A stretch of DNA of 61,245 nucleotides, from positions 1 to 61,245 of the forward strand of contig CAYFYB010000007.1 of NCBI GenBank assembly GCA_964347345.1, given 5' to 3'. This DNA is from JAJISG01 sp964347345. GTDB taxonomy: Archaea > Thermoplasmatota > Thermoplasmata > RBG-16-68-12 > JAJISG01. Below the pieces are notes generated by a model. The model searched no databases, was not told the origin of the DNA, and worked only from the letters and a program-made list of their open reading frames with translations. The stretch's first letter is position 1. The number at the start of each line of letters is the position of its first letter. The position numbers and the translations under genes were made by a program. Shown here in pieces: positions 41,790-49,300 of this stretch.

Positions 41790-41872
41790 AGACCGGCTCT
41801 ATACTTCGAGCCTTGTGCACTCTCTCACACTCCTAGGGCGACTGTCAACGGCAGGAGGGCTGGGATAACTCT

Positions 41873-42265
41873 TCAGGTCCAAACAGTGGCGACGTGAACG
41901 ACCTCAACGGAGAGTTCCACGACGCTGCAGACGTCGACCATCGGCTTTTCGAGTCGGACTTCGGATCGCCCTGCGATGTAGACATTATCGCGACCAGCTC
42001 TTCTAGGGAGGTCGTCCCCTGGAACGGCGCTGAAAAGCTGGTATGTCACATTGGCTCCGAAGTAGCCGGTGTTCTGAAGCGTGAAATTGACCCAACCCCG
42101 CCGAACGCTGTCAATGATACAAGGACCGAGCCATGTCTCGACCTCTCTGAGCTCGACATGCGGAAGGACCGTCCAACCCACGACCCCGGCGGCAGTGACA
42201 ACTAGAACCACGACGCCAATCCAAGCCACTTTCCTACGCAGGCCACGAGGTGATGCGGGAACCAT
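41873..42265 (-). CDS. Membrane-anchored exported protein of unknown function
   Basis: 130 residues. A basic N-terminus (RGLRRK) precedes a membrane helix (about residues 14-34). An outside domain follows with beta-type pattern (GWVNFTLQNTGYFGANVTYQLF). It looks like a type II membrane protein or one with an uncleaved signal anchor. No family recognised. It lies between two tRNA-Arg-like sequences. The weak TATA (42276-42282) is about 14 bases from the ATG, closer than usual, so the promoter is uncertain. Overlapping plus-strand frames lack any such pattern. Confidence 0.5.
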   Translation of the reverse strand: MVPASPRGLRRKVAWIGVVVLVVTAAGVVGWTVLPHVELREVETWLGPCIIDSVRRGWVNFTLQNTGYFGANVTYQLFSAVPGDDLPRRAGRDNVYIAGRSEVRLEKPMVDVCSVVELSVEVVHVATVWT

Positions 42266-42357
42266 TTGATCCTGGCGTTAAATGGCGTCGAACACCACGT
42301 ATTTTTCGGTCGGTCGTTGAGAGAGGGGCACGGAACCCGGACTCCTTCGAGGAGAAT

Positions 42358-42366
42358 ACCTTTATC
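42358..42366 (+). promoter_or_regulatory. TATA element of tRNA-Arg
   Basis: CCTTTATCC about 46 bases upstream of the mature 5' end; a short 5' leader would be removed by RNase P. Confidence 0.35.
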
Positions 42367-42407
42367 CTTGCGATTTGCGATGAGGGCAGACTAGCTACGC
42401 AATATGC

Positions 42408-42480
42408 GGGCTCGTGGGGTAGCGGACTATCCTGTCGGCCTTCGGAGCCGATGACCTGGGTTCAAATCCCAGCGGGCCCG
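42408..42480 (+). tRNA. tRNA-Arg (anticodon UCG)
   Basis: 73 bases fold as a complete cloverleaf. The acceptor stem GGGCTCG pairs with CGGGCCC (one G-U). The D-stem pairs GGGT with ATCC. The anticodon stem TCGGC pairs with GCCGA around the loop CTTCGGA, giving anticodon TCG. The T-stem CTGGG pairs with CCCAG around TTCAAAT. The discriminator base is G and CCA is not encoded. No intron is needed. Two defective copies of this gene lie nearby (41770 and 44284). Confidence 0.93.
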
Positions 42481-42572
42481 TCTGTCCCCTTGTATCGTCG
42501 TCCTCCGGAGTCCAAGCTCTTCGGTCGAAAGGTTCTTCTCGTGAATTCGCCATTCCCATCCCGGTGGGAGGC

Positions 42573-43337
42573 ATGTCAGAGACCGAAGGGTCGCTGGAAG
42601 AGGAGGGAACGGAGGAGGAGGAAGGGCCTGTGCCCAGCGTCGCAGAGGCTCCACCCACGGCACCGCCCCCAAGGGAGGTAGTCGCAGAGCCCCCTCGTGG
42701 AAGCGGGCTCGTCCGACTAGCGGGCTGGTTTGGTATCCTCGCTGCCATAATCGGTATCGGTATCTCCATCCTCGGCGCCACCATCCTATGCGGGCCGGGC
42801 TGCGGCACGGGATCGCTCGCCGAGGACAAGTTCGCCCCTGATGGAAGCTACGACTGGTACAGCAACGCCCTGAGCGACCTGGGCGTGAGCCAGGTTGCCC
42901 CAATCTTCAACTACTCCCTGATTCTCGTGGGCATCCTGACCTTCATTTTCACCATCGGTTTCGTGCGCGCTTACGCAGAGAACGCCCTCTACTATGCCGG
43001 GGGCGCCATCCTCATCCTGGGAGGGGGCTCCCTCTCCCTCGTGGGTGTCTTTACGGCGGAGGCCGGCGACCTCCATGGCTATGTCTCCCTGGGCTACTTC
43101 GTCCTCTTCCCCGTCGCCATCGTGGTCGTCGGGGTGGCCTTCGCCCGGACCGGGCCTGTGCGCCGCGGCTACGCATCCGTCCTCGCAGGCCTCATCGCCC
43201 TCGTCGTCATCCTCACCTCCCAAATCACAGAGTGGCATCGCACGGTGGGTATCGGTTTCGGAGTCCCGGAGACTATTGAAGCCTTGATCCTTGCCGCTTG
43301 GATCGCTGGGATGGGCGCGAGCCTGGCCCGCTCGTAA
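42573..43337 (+). CDS. DUF998 membrane protein
   Basis: 254 residues. The first ~45 are acidic and proline-rich, probably disordered. About six membrane helices follow. The DUF998 pattern is visible: YDWYSNALSDLGV after the first helix, VGILTFIFTIGF, and VFTAEAGDLHGYVSLGYFVLF. DUF998 proteins have no firmly known role. The ATG at 42573 is used; GTG at 42564 adds three residues. It lies directly downstream of the intact tRNA-Arg and upstream of the methyltransferase and the damaged tRNA copy. Confidence 0.8.
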   Translation: MSETEGSLEEEGTEEEEGPVPSVAEAPPTAPPPREVVAEPPRGSGLVRLAGWFGILAAIIGIGISILGATILCGPGCGTGSLAEDKFAPDGSYDWYSNALSDLGVSQVAPIFNYSLILVGILTFIFTIGFVRAYAENALYYAGGAILILGGGSLSLVGVFTAEAGDLHGYVSLGYFVLFPVAIVVVGVAFARTGPVRRGYASVLAGLIALVVILTSQITEWHRTVGIGFGVPETIEALILAAWIAGMGASLARS

Positions 43338-43453
43338 TGAAGCGCTCCTTCGGGCCTGCCCTTTCCCCTTCCTGCTAGGCAAGGCCAGTGTTCCTGCCAG
43401 GAGAATGTGCTCTCCTGTGTATCCCTAAAGGTGCGTGTGACAGGGAGGTGTGA

Positions 43454-43462
43454 AAGTAATAT
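43454..43462 (+). promoter_or_regulatory. TATA element for the methyltransferase
   Basis: AAGTAATAT centred 27 bases before the ATG at 43485; it selects that start over upstream in-frame codons. Confidence 0.4.
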
Positions 43463-43484
43463 CCACAACGGTCTCTTCCGGTCC

Positions 43485-44297
43485 ATGGAGGTAGACGTGT
43501 CCCTGGGAGGGTGGCCTCGGGCCATTTTCGTGGAGAAACCAGAGCTCTTTCTCCCGTTTCTCGAGGAAGGCAGGGAGAGGGCGGAAGAGGAGGCAAAGAC
43601 ACTGGCCAAGATCATGAAGGACCGAGGAGTGGGGGAGGGGGGAAGGGTGCTAGACCTAGGCTGTGGCGTTGGGCGGCACTCCGTTCCGTTGGCCAGACAA
43701 GGTTATCGAGTCTTGGGCGTCGATCTCTCTCCCGAGTTCATCAGGCGTGCGAGGGAGTATGCCAGGGCCCAGGATGTCGCCGAGTCTATTCTCTTCCATG
43801 TGGGCGATATGCGGCAAATCGCCTCCGTTCTCGAAGGTCAGGACCGATTCAATGCGACGATCAACATGTGGACGAGCCTAGGATATTACGGGGAGGATGT
43901 CGACCGGGAAGTCCTGCGACAGGTTGTGGCGTTCACCGCCGAGGGAGGTTTACTCCTGGTGGAGATGGCCAACAAGGATGGCATCATGAGAGTCTTCCAG
44001 AATCGAGGGTGGGGGGAGGCCGGAGACATCGTGAGTCTGGAGACGCGGCGGTTCGACCCAGAACGTTCTCACATGGTGAACGCATGGACCTTCTACCGGC
44101 GTAAGGGCGATGACCTAACGTTTCTGGCCAGGGAGCAGATCGACCATCGCCTCTATGCCTCCCACGAGCTGGGAGAACTTGTAGAATCTGCAGGGTGGAA
44201 CGTGGAAGGGGTTTATGGCGGGCTAGGTCTCGAGCCCCTAGACCCAGGGTCCCCCGGAACGAGAATGGTGCTGGTAGCCAGAAGGGGCGAACCTTAG
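43485..44297 (+). CDS. Class I SAM-dependent methyltransferase
   Basis: 270 residues. SAM-binding motif I is VLDLGCGVGRHSVPLAR, the acidic residue after strand 2 is in VLGVDLSPEFI, and GDMRQI follows. The centre has NMWTSLGYYG, common in small-molecule or UbiE/Cyp-type methyltransferases. Substrate unknown. Its final codons (RRGEP and stop) lie inside the damaged tRNA-Arg copy at 44284-44355, so the end of this gene was formed by the tRNA-derived sequence. Confidence 0.82.
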   Translation: MEVDVSLGGWPRAIFVEKPELFLPFLEEGRERAEEEAKTLAKIMKDRGVGEGGRVLDLGCGVGRHSVPLARQGYRVLGVDLSPEFIRRAREYARAQDVAESILFHVGDMRQIASVLEGQDRFNATINMWTSLGYYGEDVDREVLRQVVAFTAEGGLLLVEMANKDGIMRVFQNRGWGEAGDIVSLETRRFDPERSHMVNAWTFYRRKGDDLTFLAREQIDHRLYASHELGELVESAGWNVEGVYGGLGLEPLDPGSPGTRMVLVARRGEP

Positions 44298-44355
44298 CGG
44301 GCTATCCTGGACGCCTTCGGAGCCGATGGCTCAGGTTCAAATCCCAGAAGCCCCG
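44284..44355 (+). other. Degenerate tRNA-Arg copy
   Basis: 72 bases align along the intact tRNA-Arg at 42408. Identical blocks: CTATCCTG, GCCTTCGGAGCCGATG and GGTTCAAATCCCAG. The acceptor stem keeps five pairs (GGGGC with GCCCC), but the D-stem, the anticodon stem and the T-stem each hold mismatches. It should not work as a tRNA. It is in the same orientation as the intact gene, 1.9 kb downstream, as expected of an old attachment-site duplication. Confidence 0.65.
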
Positions 44356-44582
44356 CCCCGTCTTCTCTCTCGTTTAGCACTAGGGGCTCAGACTGGCATA
44401 GGGAGTGTAACCCAACCTGGACTGAGGGCTCCCAGCGGAGATGACCTTGACTAGCCGAAAACCCATCCTAGAAGCAAGTTCAGGCCCTTGTATGATGGCC
44501 TTGCGAAGGCAGAGGCAACCCAGTGGATCCACTCCTCCTCATATCAGGAAATGTAAAGTACCGACTTCGGCATAGATAACTC

Positions 44583-44963
44583 ATGGAGGGTAAGAAGGAA
44601 CCGGGGGAGAGCTTAAGGAGAGTCTTGGAGAGCTATGAGAGAAAGCAGAAGGCTCTCCAGGAAGCTTTCAAGAGGGAGCTGAGGGACTTCGAGAAGGAGC
44701 AGAGGGCGCTCCAGAAGAGCATCAAGTCTGATCTGGACGAATATGACAAGAAGGAAAGGGCAGTCCAGAGGACGATCAAGAGGAGACTCGAGGACTACGA
44801 GAGCAAGCTGCTGTCCCTCCAAGAGGGTTTCAGGAAGAGCCTAGAGGACTACGAGCGAACGCAGGGAGATCTCCAAGAGGTCTTCAAGAGGAGCCTAGAG
44901 GACCTCGGAAGAACTCAGAAGGAGTTTCAAGGGGCTCCAAAGACTCCGCCAAAGAATCCCTGA
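44583..44963 (+). CDS. Helical protein of six 18-residue tandem repeats
   Basis: 126 residues. After a 13-residue lead, residues 14-121 divide into six gap-free 18-residue repeats (54 bases each, 44622-44945). Consensus: xLEDYExxQxxLQExFKR. Leu at position 2, Tyr/Phe at 5, Leu at 12 and Phe/Ile at 16 are hydrophobic; the rest is charged. The last repeat is weaker and ends in a proline-rich tail. Eighteen residues are five full turns of an alpha helix, so this should be one long amphipathic rod or an oligomeric coiled coil. No signal peptide, no known family. The ATG is preceded by a GATAACT run. Confidence 0.72.
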   Translation: MEGKKEPGESLRRVLESYERKQKALQEAFKRELRDFEKEQRALQKSIKSDLDEYDKKERAVQRTIKRRLEDYESKLLSLQEGFRKSLEDYERTQGDLQEVFKRSLEDLGRTQKEFQGAPKTPPKNP

Positions 44964-45045
44964 GACGAGGAAGGAACGCCGATGCGAGTGAGAGGTTCAG
45001 GATAGAGAGGGCTGTATCGCAACATCAACCTTGTCCCAAGGAAGG

Positions 45046-45054
45046 TTAAAATAG
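45046..45054 (+). promoter_or_regulatory. TATA element for the thiolase gene
   Basis: TTAAAATAG centred 24 bases before the ATG at 45074; leaderless. Confidence 0.5.
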
Positions 45055-45073
45055 AATCGGTAAGCTACGTCAA

Positions 45074-46270
45074 ATGCCGAAGGTGTTCTCCTTGACCGTC
45101 CCGGTTATTGTAGGTGCAGTTAGGACGCCCGTGGGGAAGTATGGAAGGGCTTTGAGGGATATTCCCGCCCCTCGACTTGGAGCCGTCGTGGTCAAGGAGA
45201 CCCTCCGTCGGGCCCGGGTCGAGCCGACGGACGTCGAGGAGGTCATTATGGGCAACGTTGTCCAGGCGGGCCTCGGGCAGAATCCGGCCCGACAGGCCGC
45301 TCTCTTCGGGGGCCTTCCTGATAAGGTGGGAGCCGTGACCATCAACAAGGTATGCGCTTCCGGCCTGAAGGCGGTCTGCCTGGCGGCTGACAGCATACGG
45401 ACCGGCGATCAGGACATGGTGGTGGCCGGTGGTATGGAGAATATGAGCCGGGCTCCTTATATGCTCATGAACGCCCGCTGGGGTTACCGCCACGGCAACG
45501 ATCAGCTTCTGGATGCCTTGGTGCACGACGGGCTGTGGGATGTGTACAACGGGTTCCACATGGGGATAACGGGAGAGATCGTCGCCGAGAAGTACGGTAT
45601 TACCCGGGAGGAGCAAGACGCTTTTGCCTACGAGAGCCACATGAAGGCCCTTAAGGCCATCAAGTCCGGGAGGTCCAAAGAGGAGACTGTCCCCGTTCTC
45701 CTTCAGGGACCGGAAGGGGAGACGGTCTTCGATGTGGACGAGGGGGTCAGGTCCGACACCTCCCTGGAGAAGCTAGCTCGCCTGCCTGCCGTTTTCAAAG
45801 AAGGCGGGATGGTCACCGCCGGGAATGCCTCTCAGCTCAGCGACGGGGCGTCGGCCCTCGTTGTCGCGTCAGAGGAGAGGGCTAAGGAGATGGGGCTGAA
45901 GCCCATAGCCAGGATCCTGGGCTATGCCACTGGAGGTGTCTCGCCAAAGTACGTGATGGAGGCGCCGATACCCACCGTGCACGCCCTCCTCAAGAGGATG
46001 GACATGACCGTAGAGGACTTCGACCTCTTTGAGCACAACGAGGCCTATGCTGCGGCCTCCGTCGCCGTGGCTCGACAGCTGGGGATACCCATGGACAGGC
46101 TCAACGTCCGGGGCGGAGCCGTGGCTCTCGGCCATCCTCTAGGCTGCAGCGGCGCCCGTATACTGACGACCCTGCTCCATGCCATGAGGGAGAGGGGTGC
46201 GAAGCGGGGACTGGCCGCCCTTTGCTTAGGTGGCGGCAACGCGGTAGCCATGGCGGTGGAGTCACCTTAG
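45074..46270 (+). CDS. Acetyl-CoA C-acyltransferase (thiolase)
   Basis: 398 residues. The acyl-enzyme Cys is in NKVCASGLKAV, HNEAYAAAS carries the His/Asn pair, GHPLGCSGAR the second catalytic His, and CLGGGNAVAM the second Cys. All four catalytic positions are present. It could split acetoacetyl-CoA or longer 3-ketoacyl-CoA in beta-oxidation, or make acetoacetyl-CoA for the mevalonate route; archaeal mevalonate thiolases are usually shorter on Cys motifs and paired with a DUF35 protein, absent here, so a degradative role is favoured. Confidence 0.9.
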   Translation: MPKVFSLTVPVIVGAVRTPVGKYGRALRDIPAPRLGAVVVKETLRRARVEPTDVEEVIMGNVVQAGLGQNPARQAALFGGLPDKVGAVTINKVCASGLKAVCLAADSIRTGDQDMVVAGGMENMSRAPYMLMNARWGYRHGNDQLLDALVHDGLWDVYNGFHMGITGEIVAEKYGITREEQDAFAYESHMKALKAIKSGRSKEETVPVLLQGPEGETVFDVDEGVRSDTSLEKLARLPAVFKEGGMVTAGNASQLSDGASALVVASEERAKEMGLKPIARILGYATGGVSPKYVMEAPIPTVHALLKRMDMTVEDFDLFEHNEAYAAASVAVARQLGIPMDRLNVRGGAVALGHPLGCSGARILTTLLHAMRERGAKRGLAALCLGGGNAVAMAVESP

Positions 46271-46380
46271 GGAAATCTGGGACCGTGCCTGAGAGTCCTC
46301 GGGAAGGGCATCCACCCCTCTTCGAGAACCTGCGGAAGTACTGTCCGCGAAAGGCTTTTTAGGACTGAGAAGTATTATTC

Positions 46381-49300
46381 ATGATTTCACCCGGTGCCAG
46401 CATGATAAGGCCTGTGGACAAGCAGCACACCAAGGAAGAGGTCCTGAATCTAATGGAGGACCTCGTTCGGACCTGGTTCGACCGGAAGTTCAGGGAACTC
46501 ACGGAGCCCCAGGCCTACGCCGTCCCCCTCATACAGAAGGGGGAAAACGTTATCGTCTCCTCCCCCACGGGCTCCGGGAAAACGCTGACGGCCTTCCTTT
46601 CAATCATCAACGAGCTCTACAGACTGCAGAGGCAGGGTCGCCTGGAGGAAAAGATCTACTGCCTCTACGTCTCTCCGTTGAAAGCCCTGGCCAACGACAT
46701 CAACAAGAACCTCAAGGAGCCCCTTAGAGAGATGGAGGCCTTGGCCCGGGAGCTAGGCCTCGAGCCTCCGAAGATAAGGGTGGCCGTCCGCTCCGGGGAC
46801 ACCTCTTCCAGCGAGAGGCAGAAGCAGTCCCGGAAGCCGCCCCACATCTTCATAACCACCCCCGAGTCCCTGGCCATCGTCCTCACAACACCAATCTTCA
46901 GCAAGAGGTTCAGGGACGTCCAGTGGGTCATACTGGACGAGATCCACGAGGTGTGCTCCAACAAGAGGGGAACCCACCTCTCGCTGAGCCTGGAGCGATT
47001 GCGGCAGCAGGTGGGCCGCAGCATGGTCCGCATCGGGTTGTCGGCAACCATCGCCCCCATGGAGGAGGTGGCCAAGTTCCTCGCCGGCTACGAGGACAGC
47101 CAGCTGAGGCCCATGAACGTGGTGGAGGTGGAGACCCGGAAGAGGCTGGACATGAGGGTCCTTTGTCCAGTGAGGGACATGACGGCCCTCCCCTTCGAGG
47201 TCGTGAATGCCAGGATGTACGACCTGCTGAAGGGCATGATAGGGGACCACCGGACGACCCTGGTCTTCACGAACACTAGGAGTGGTACGGAACACGTCTC
47301 CTTCAAGCTGAAGGAGAGAGGGGTGGAGGATCTGGAGGCCCACCATGGGAGCCTCAGCAAGTTCGTCCGCCTGGATGTGGAGGACAAGCTCAAGAACGGC
47401 AAGCTGAAGGCCGTCATCTCCTCTACATCCCTGGAGCTGGGCATCGATATCGGTTACATCGACCTGGTCTGCCAGATTGGAAGCCCCAAGTCCATTGCCA
47501 AGGGGCTGCAGCGGATCGGCCGGGCGGGCCATGCCTATGGGGACGTGAGCGTGGGCCGCCTCATCGTCTTCGACAACGACGACCTCCTGGAGTGTGCGGC
47601 CCTGGTGAAGGGCGCTTACGAGAACAGAATAGACAGGGTGGACATCCCGGAGAACTGCCTGGACGTGCTGGCTCAGAGCCTGGTGGGAATGAGCCTGGAG
47701 AGGCGGTGGGGGATTGATGAGGCCTACGAGCTGGTGAAGCGCTCCTACTGCTACCGCAACCTGCCCAGGGAGGACTTCCTGGAGGTCCTGAGGTACCTGT
47801 CGAGCAGGAACCCCGACGTTAGTGTGTACGCCAAGATCTGGCTGGATGAGGACGAAGGAAGATTTGGCCGGAAGCGGGGTAGCCGGATGATATACTTCAC
47901 CAACGTCGGCACCATCCCGGAGGAGGGCAGCTACCACGTGTACACGCAGCGGGGAGTGCCCATCGGAGAGTTATCGGAGAAGTTCGTGGAGTACCTCAGC
48001 CGAGGCGACGTCTTCGTCCTGGGCGGCCGCACCTATCAGTTCGAGAGGGTCCGGGGAATGACGGTCTACGTTAAGGATGCCTCGGGCCGGCGGCCTACTG
48101 TACCCTCCTGGACGGGGGAGATGCTGCCCCGAAGCTACGACCTTTCTCGCCAGGTGGGTTCCCTCCGAGATGAGGCCCTCAGAATCGCCGACGAGGAAGG
48201 CGATGGAGCGGCTCGCCACTGGTTTGTGGATGTCTGCCGGGTGGACGAGGGCTCCGCCAGGAGTGCCGTCAACTACCTCTTAGAGCAGAGGGCAATCATC
48301 CCCGATGTACCTGTGGATCACCAAGTCCTCATCGAGGGTTACATCGACGTGAGGGGGAACAGGAATCTCATCTTCCACTATTGCTTCGGTCGGAGGACCA
48401 ACGACGCTTTGGCCAGGGCCTACGCCTTCGCTCTCTCCAACCACCTAGGGTGCAACGCCCGCATCTCTGTGACCGACGACAACTTCATGGTGACGGTGCC
48501 AAAGAGGGTCGAGCTGGAGGAGGTCATCGGCCTGGTGAGGAACGCTGACCTGGAGGACCTCCTCCGACGGGCTATAAGGAACACGGAGCTCTTCAAGCAG
48601 CGGTTCCGTCACTGCGCCACACGGAGCTTCATGGTCCTCCGGAACTACAGGGGTCACGAGGTCTCAGTCGGCAGGCAGCAGCTCCGCTCTCAGAAGGTGC
48701 TGGATTGGCTCCACGAGCTGGAGGGCTTCCCTGTCATCAAGGAGACCTACAACGAGATCCTCAACGAAGTGATGGACATCCGTCACGCCAAGGAGGTTCT
48801 GCGAGAGATCGAAGAGGGACGGATAGGCGTGCGGTTCTCCAACTGGTCAAACGTCCCATCACCTCTGGCCCATAACGTCGTCCTCCTGGGCATCAGCGAC
48901 ATCGTCCTGATGGAGGACAGGAGTGCCCTGCTGAGAGAGCTCCACCGGCAGGTTCTCAAGAGGGTAGTGCCAGAGGAGCAGCTCCAAGAGGTGCAGTTCA
49001 CCGAGGAGCAGGTGGCAGATCACTTCCGGAAGAAGGTGCCTAGGGTGAGCGTCAGGGGCGACGTCCTCCTGGCCCTGGAGCAGGCCGGTGCCCTGAACCT
49101 CCTTAAGCAGAAGGGAAGACACCTCTACGACTACTGCGAGGCTGACTTGGAAACGGCCAGGCAGTGGTGTGAGGAACTCATCCAGCAGGGCAAGGTGGCC
49201 TCTGTGTGGACGCCTAAGGGTGTTCTGTGGTGTCTGGAGGAGGAAGTTCCCACTTACGCAGCTATCTACGCCCGTCGCTCCCGTTCCCGGGAGCTGGACA

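Noticed and set aside
41770..41830. Intron-containing or split tRNA at the 5' tRNA fragment
   Set aside because: After the first 20 bases there is only a small GGCTC/GAGCC hairpin and no T-arm or closing acceptor strand nearby.
42564..42903. Minus-strand frames over the DUF998 gene
   Set aside because: Proline/serine/arginine-rich shadows; the plus strand has clear membrane helices and family motifs.
46753..47937. 394-codon minus-strand frame
   Set aside because: Antisense to the helicase core of lhr; Gln/His/Leu-rich shadow sequence.
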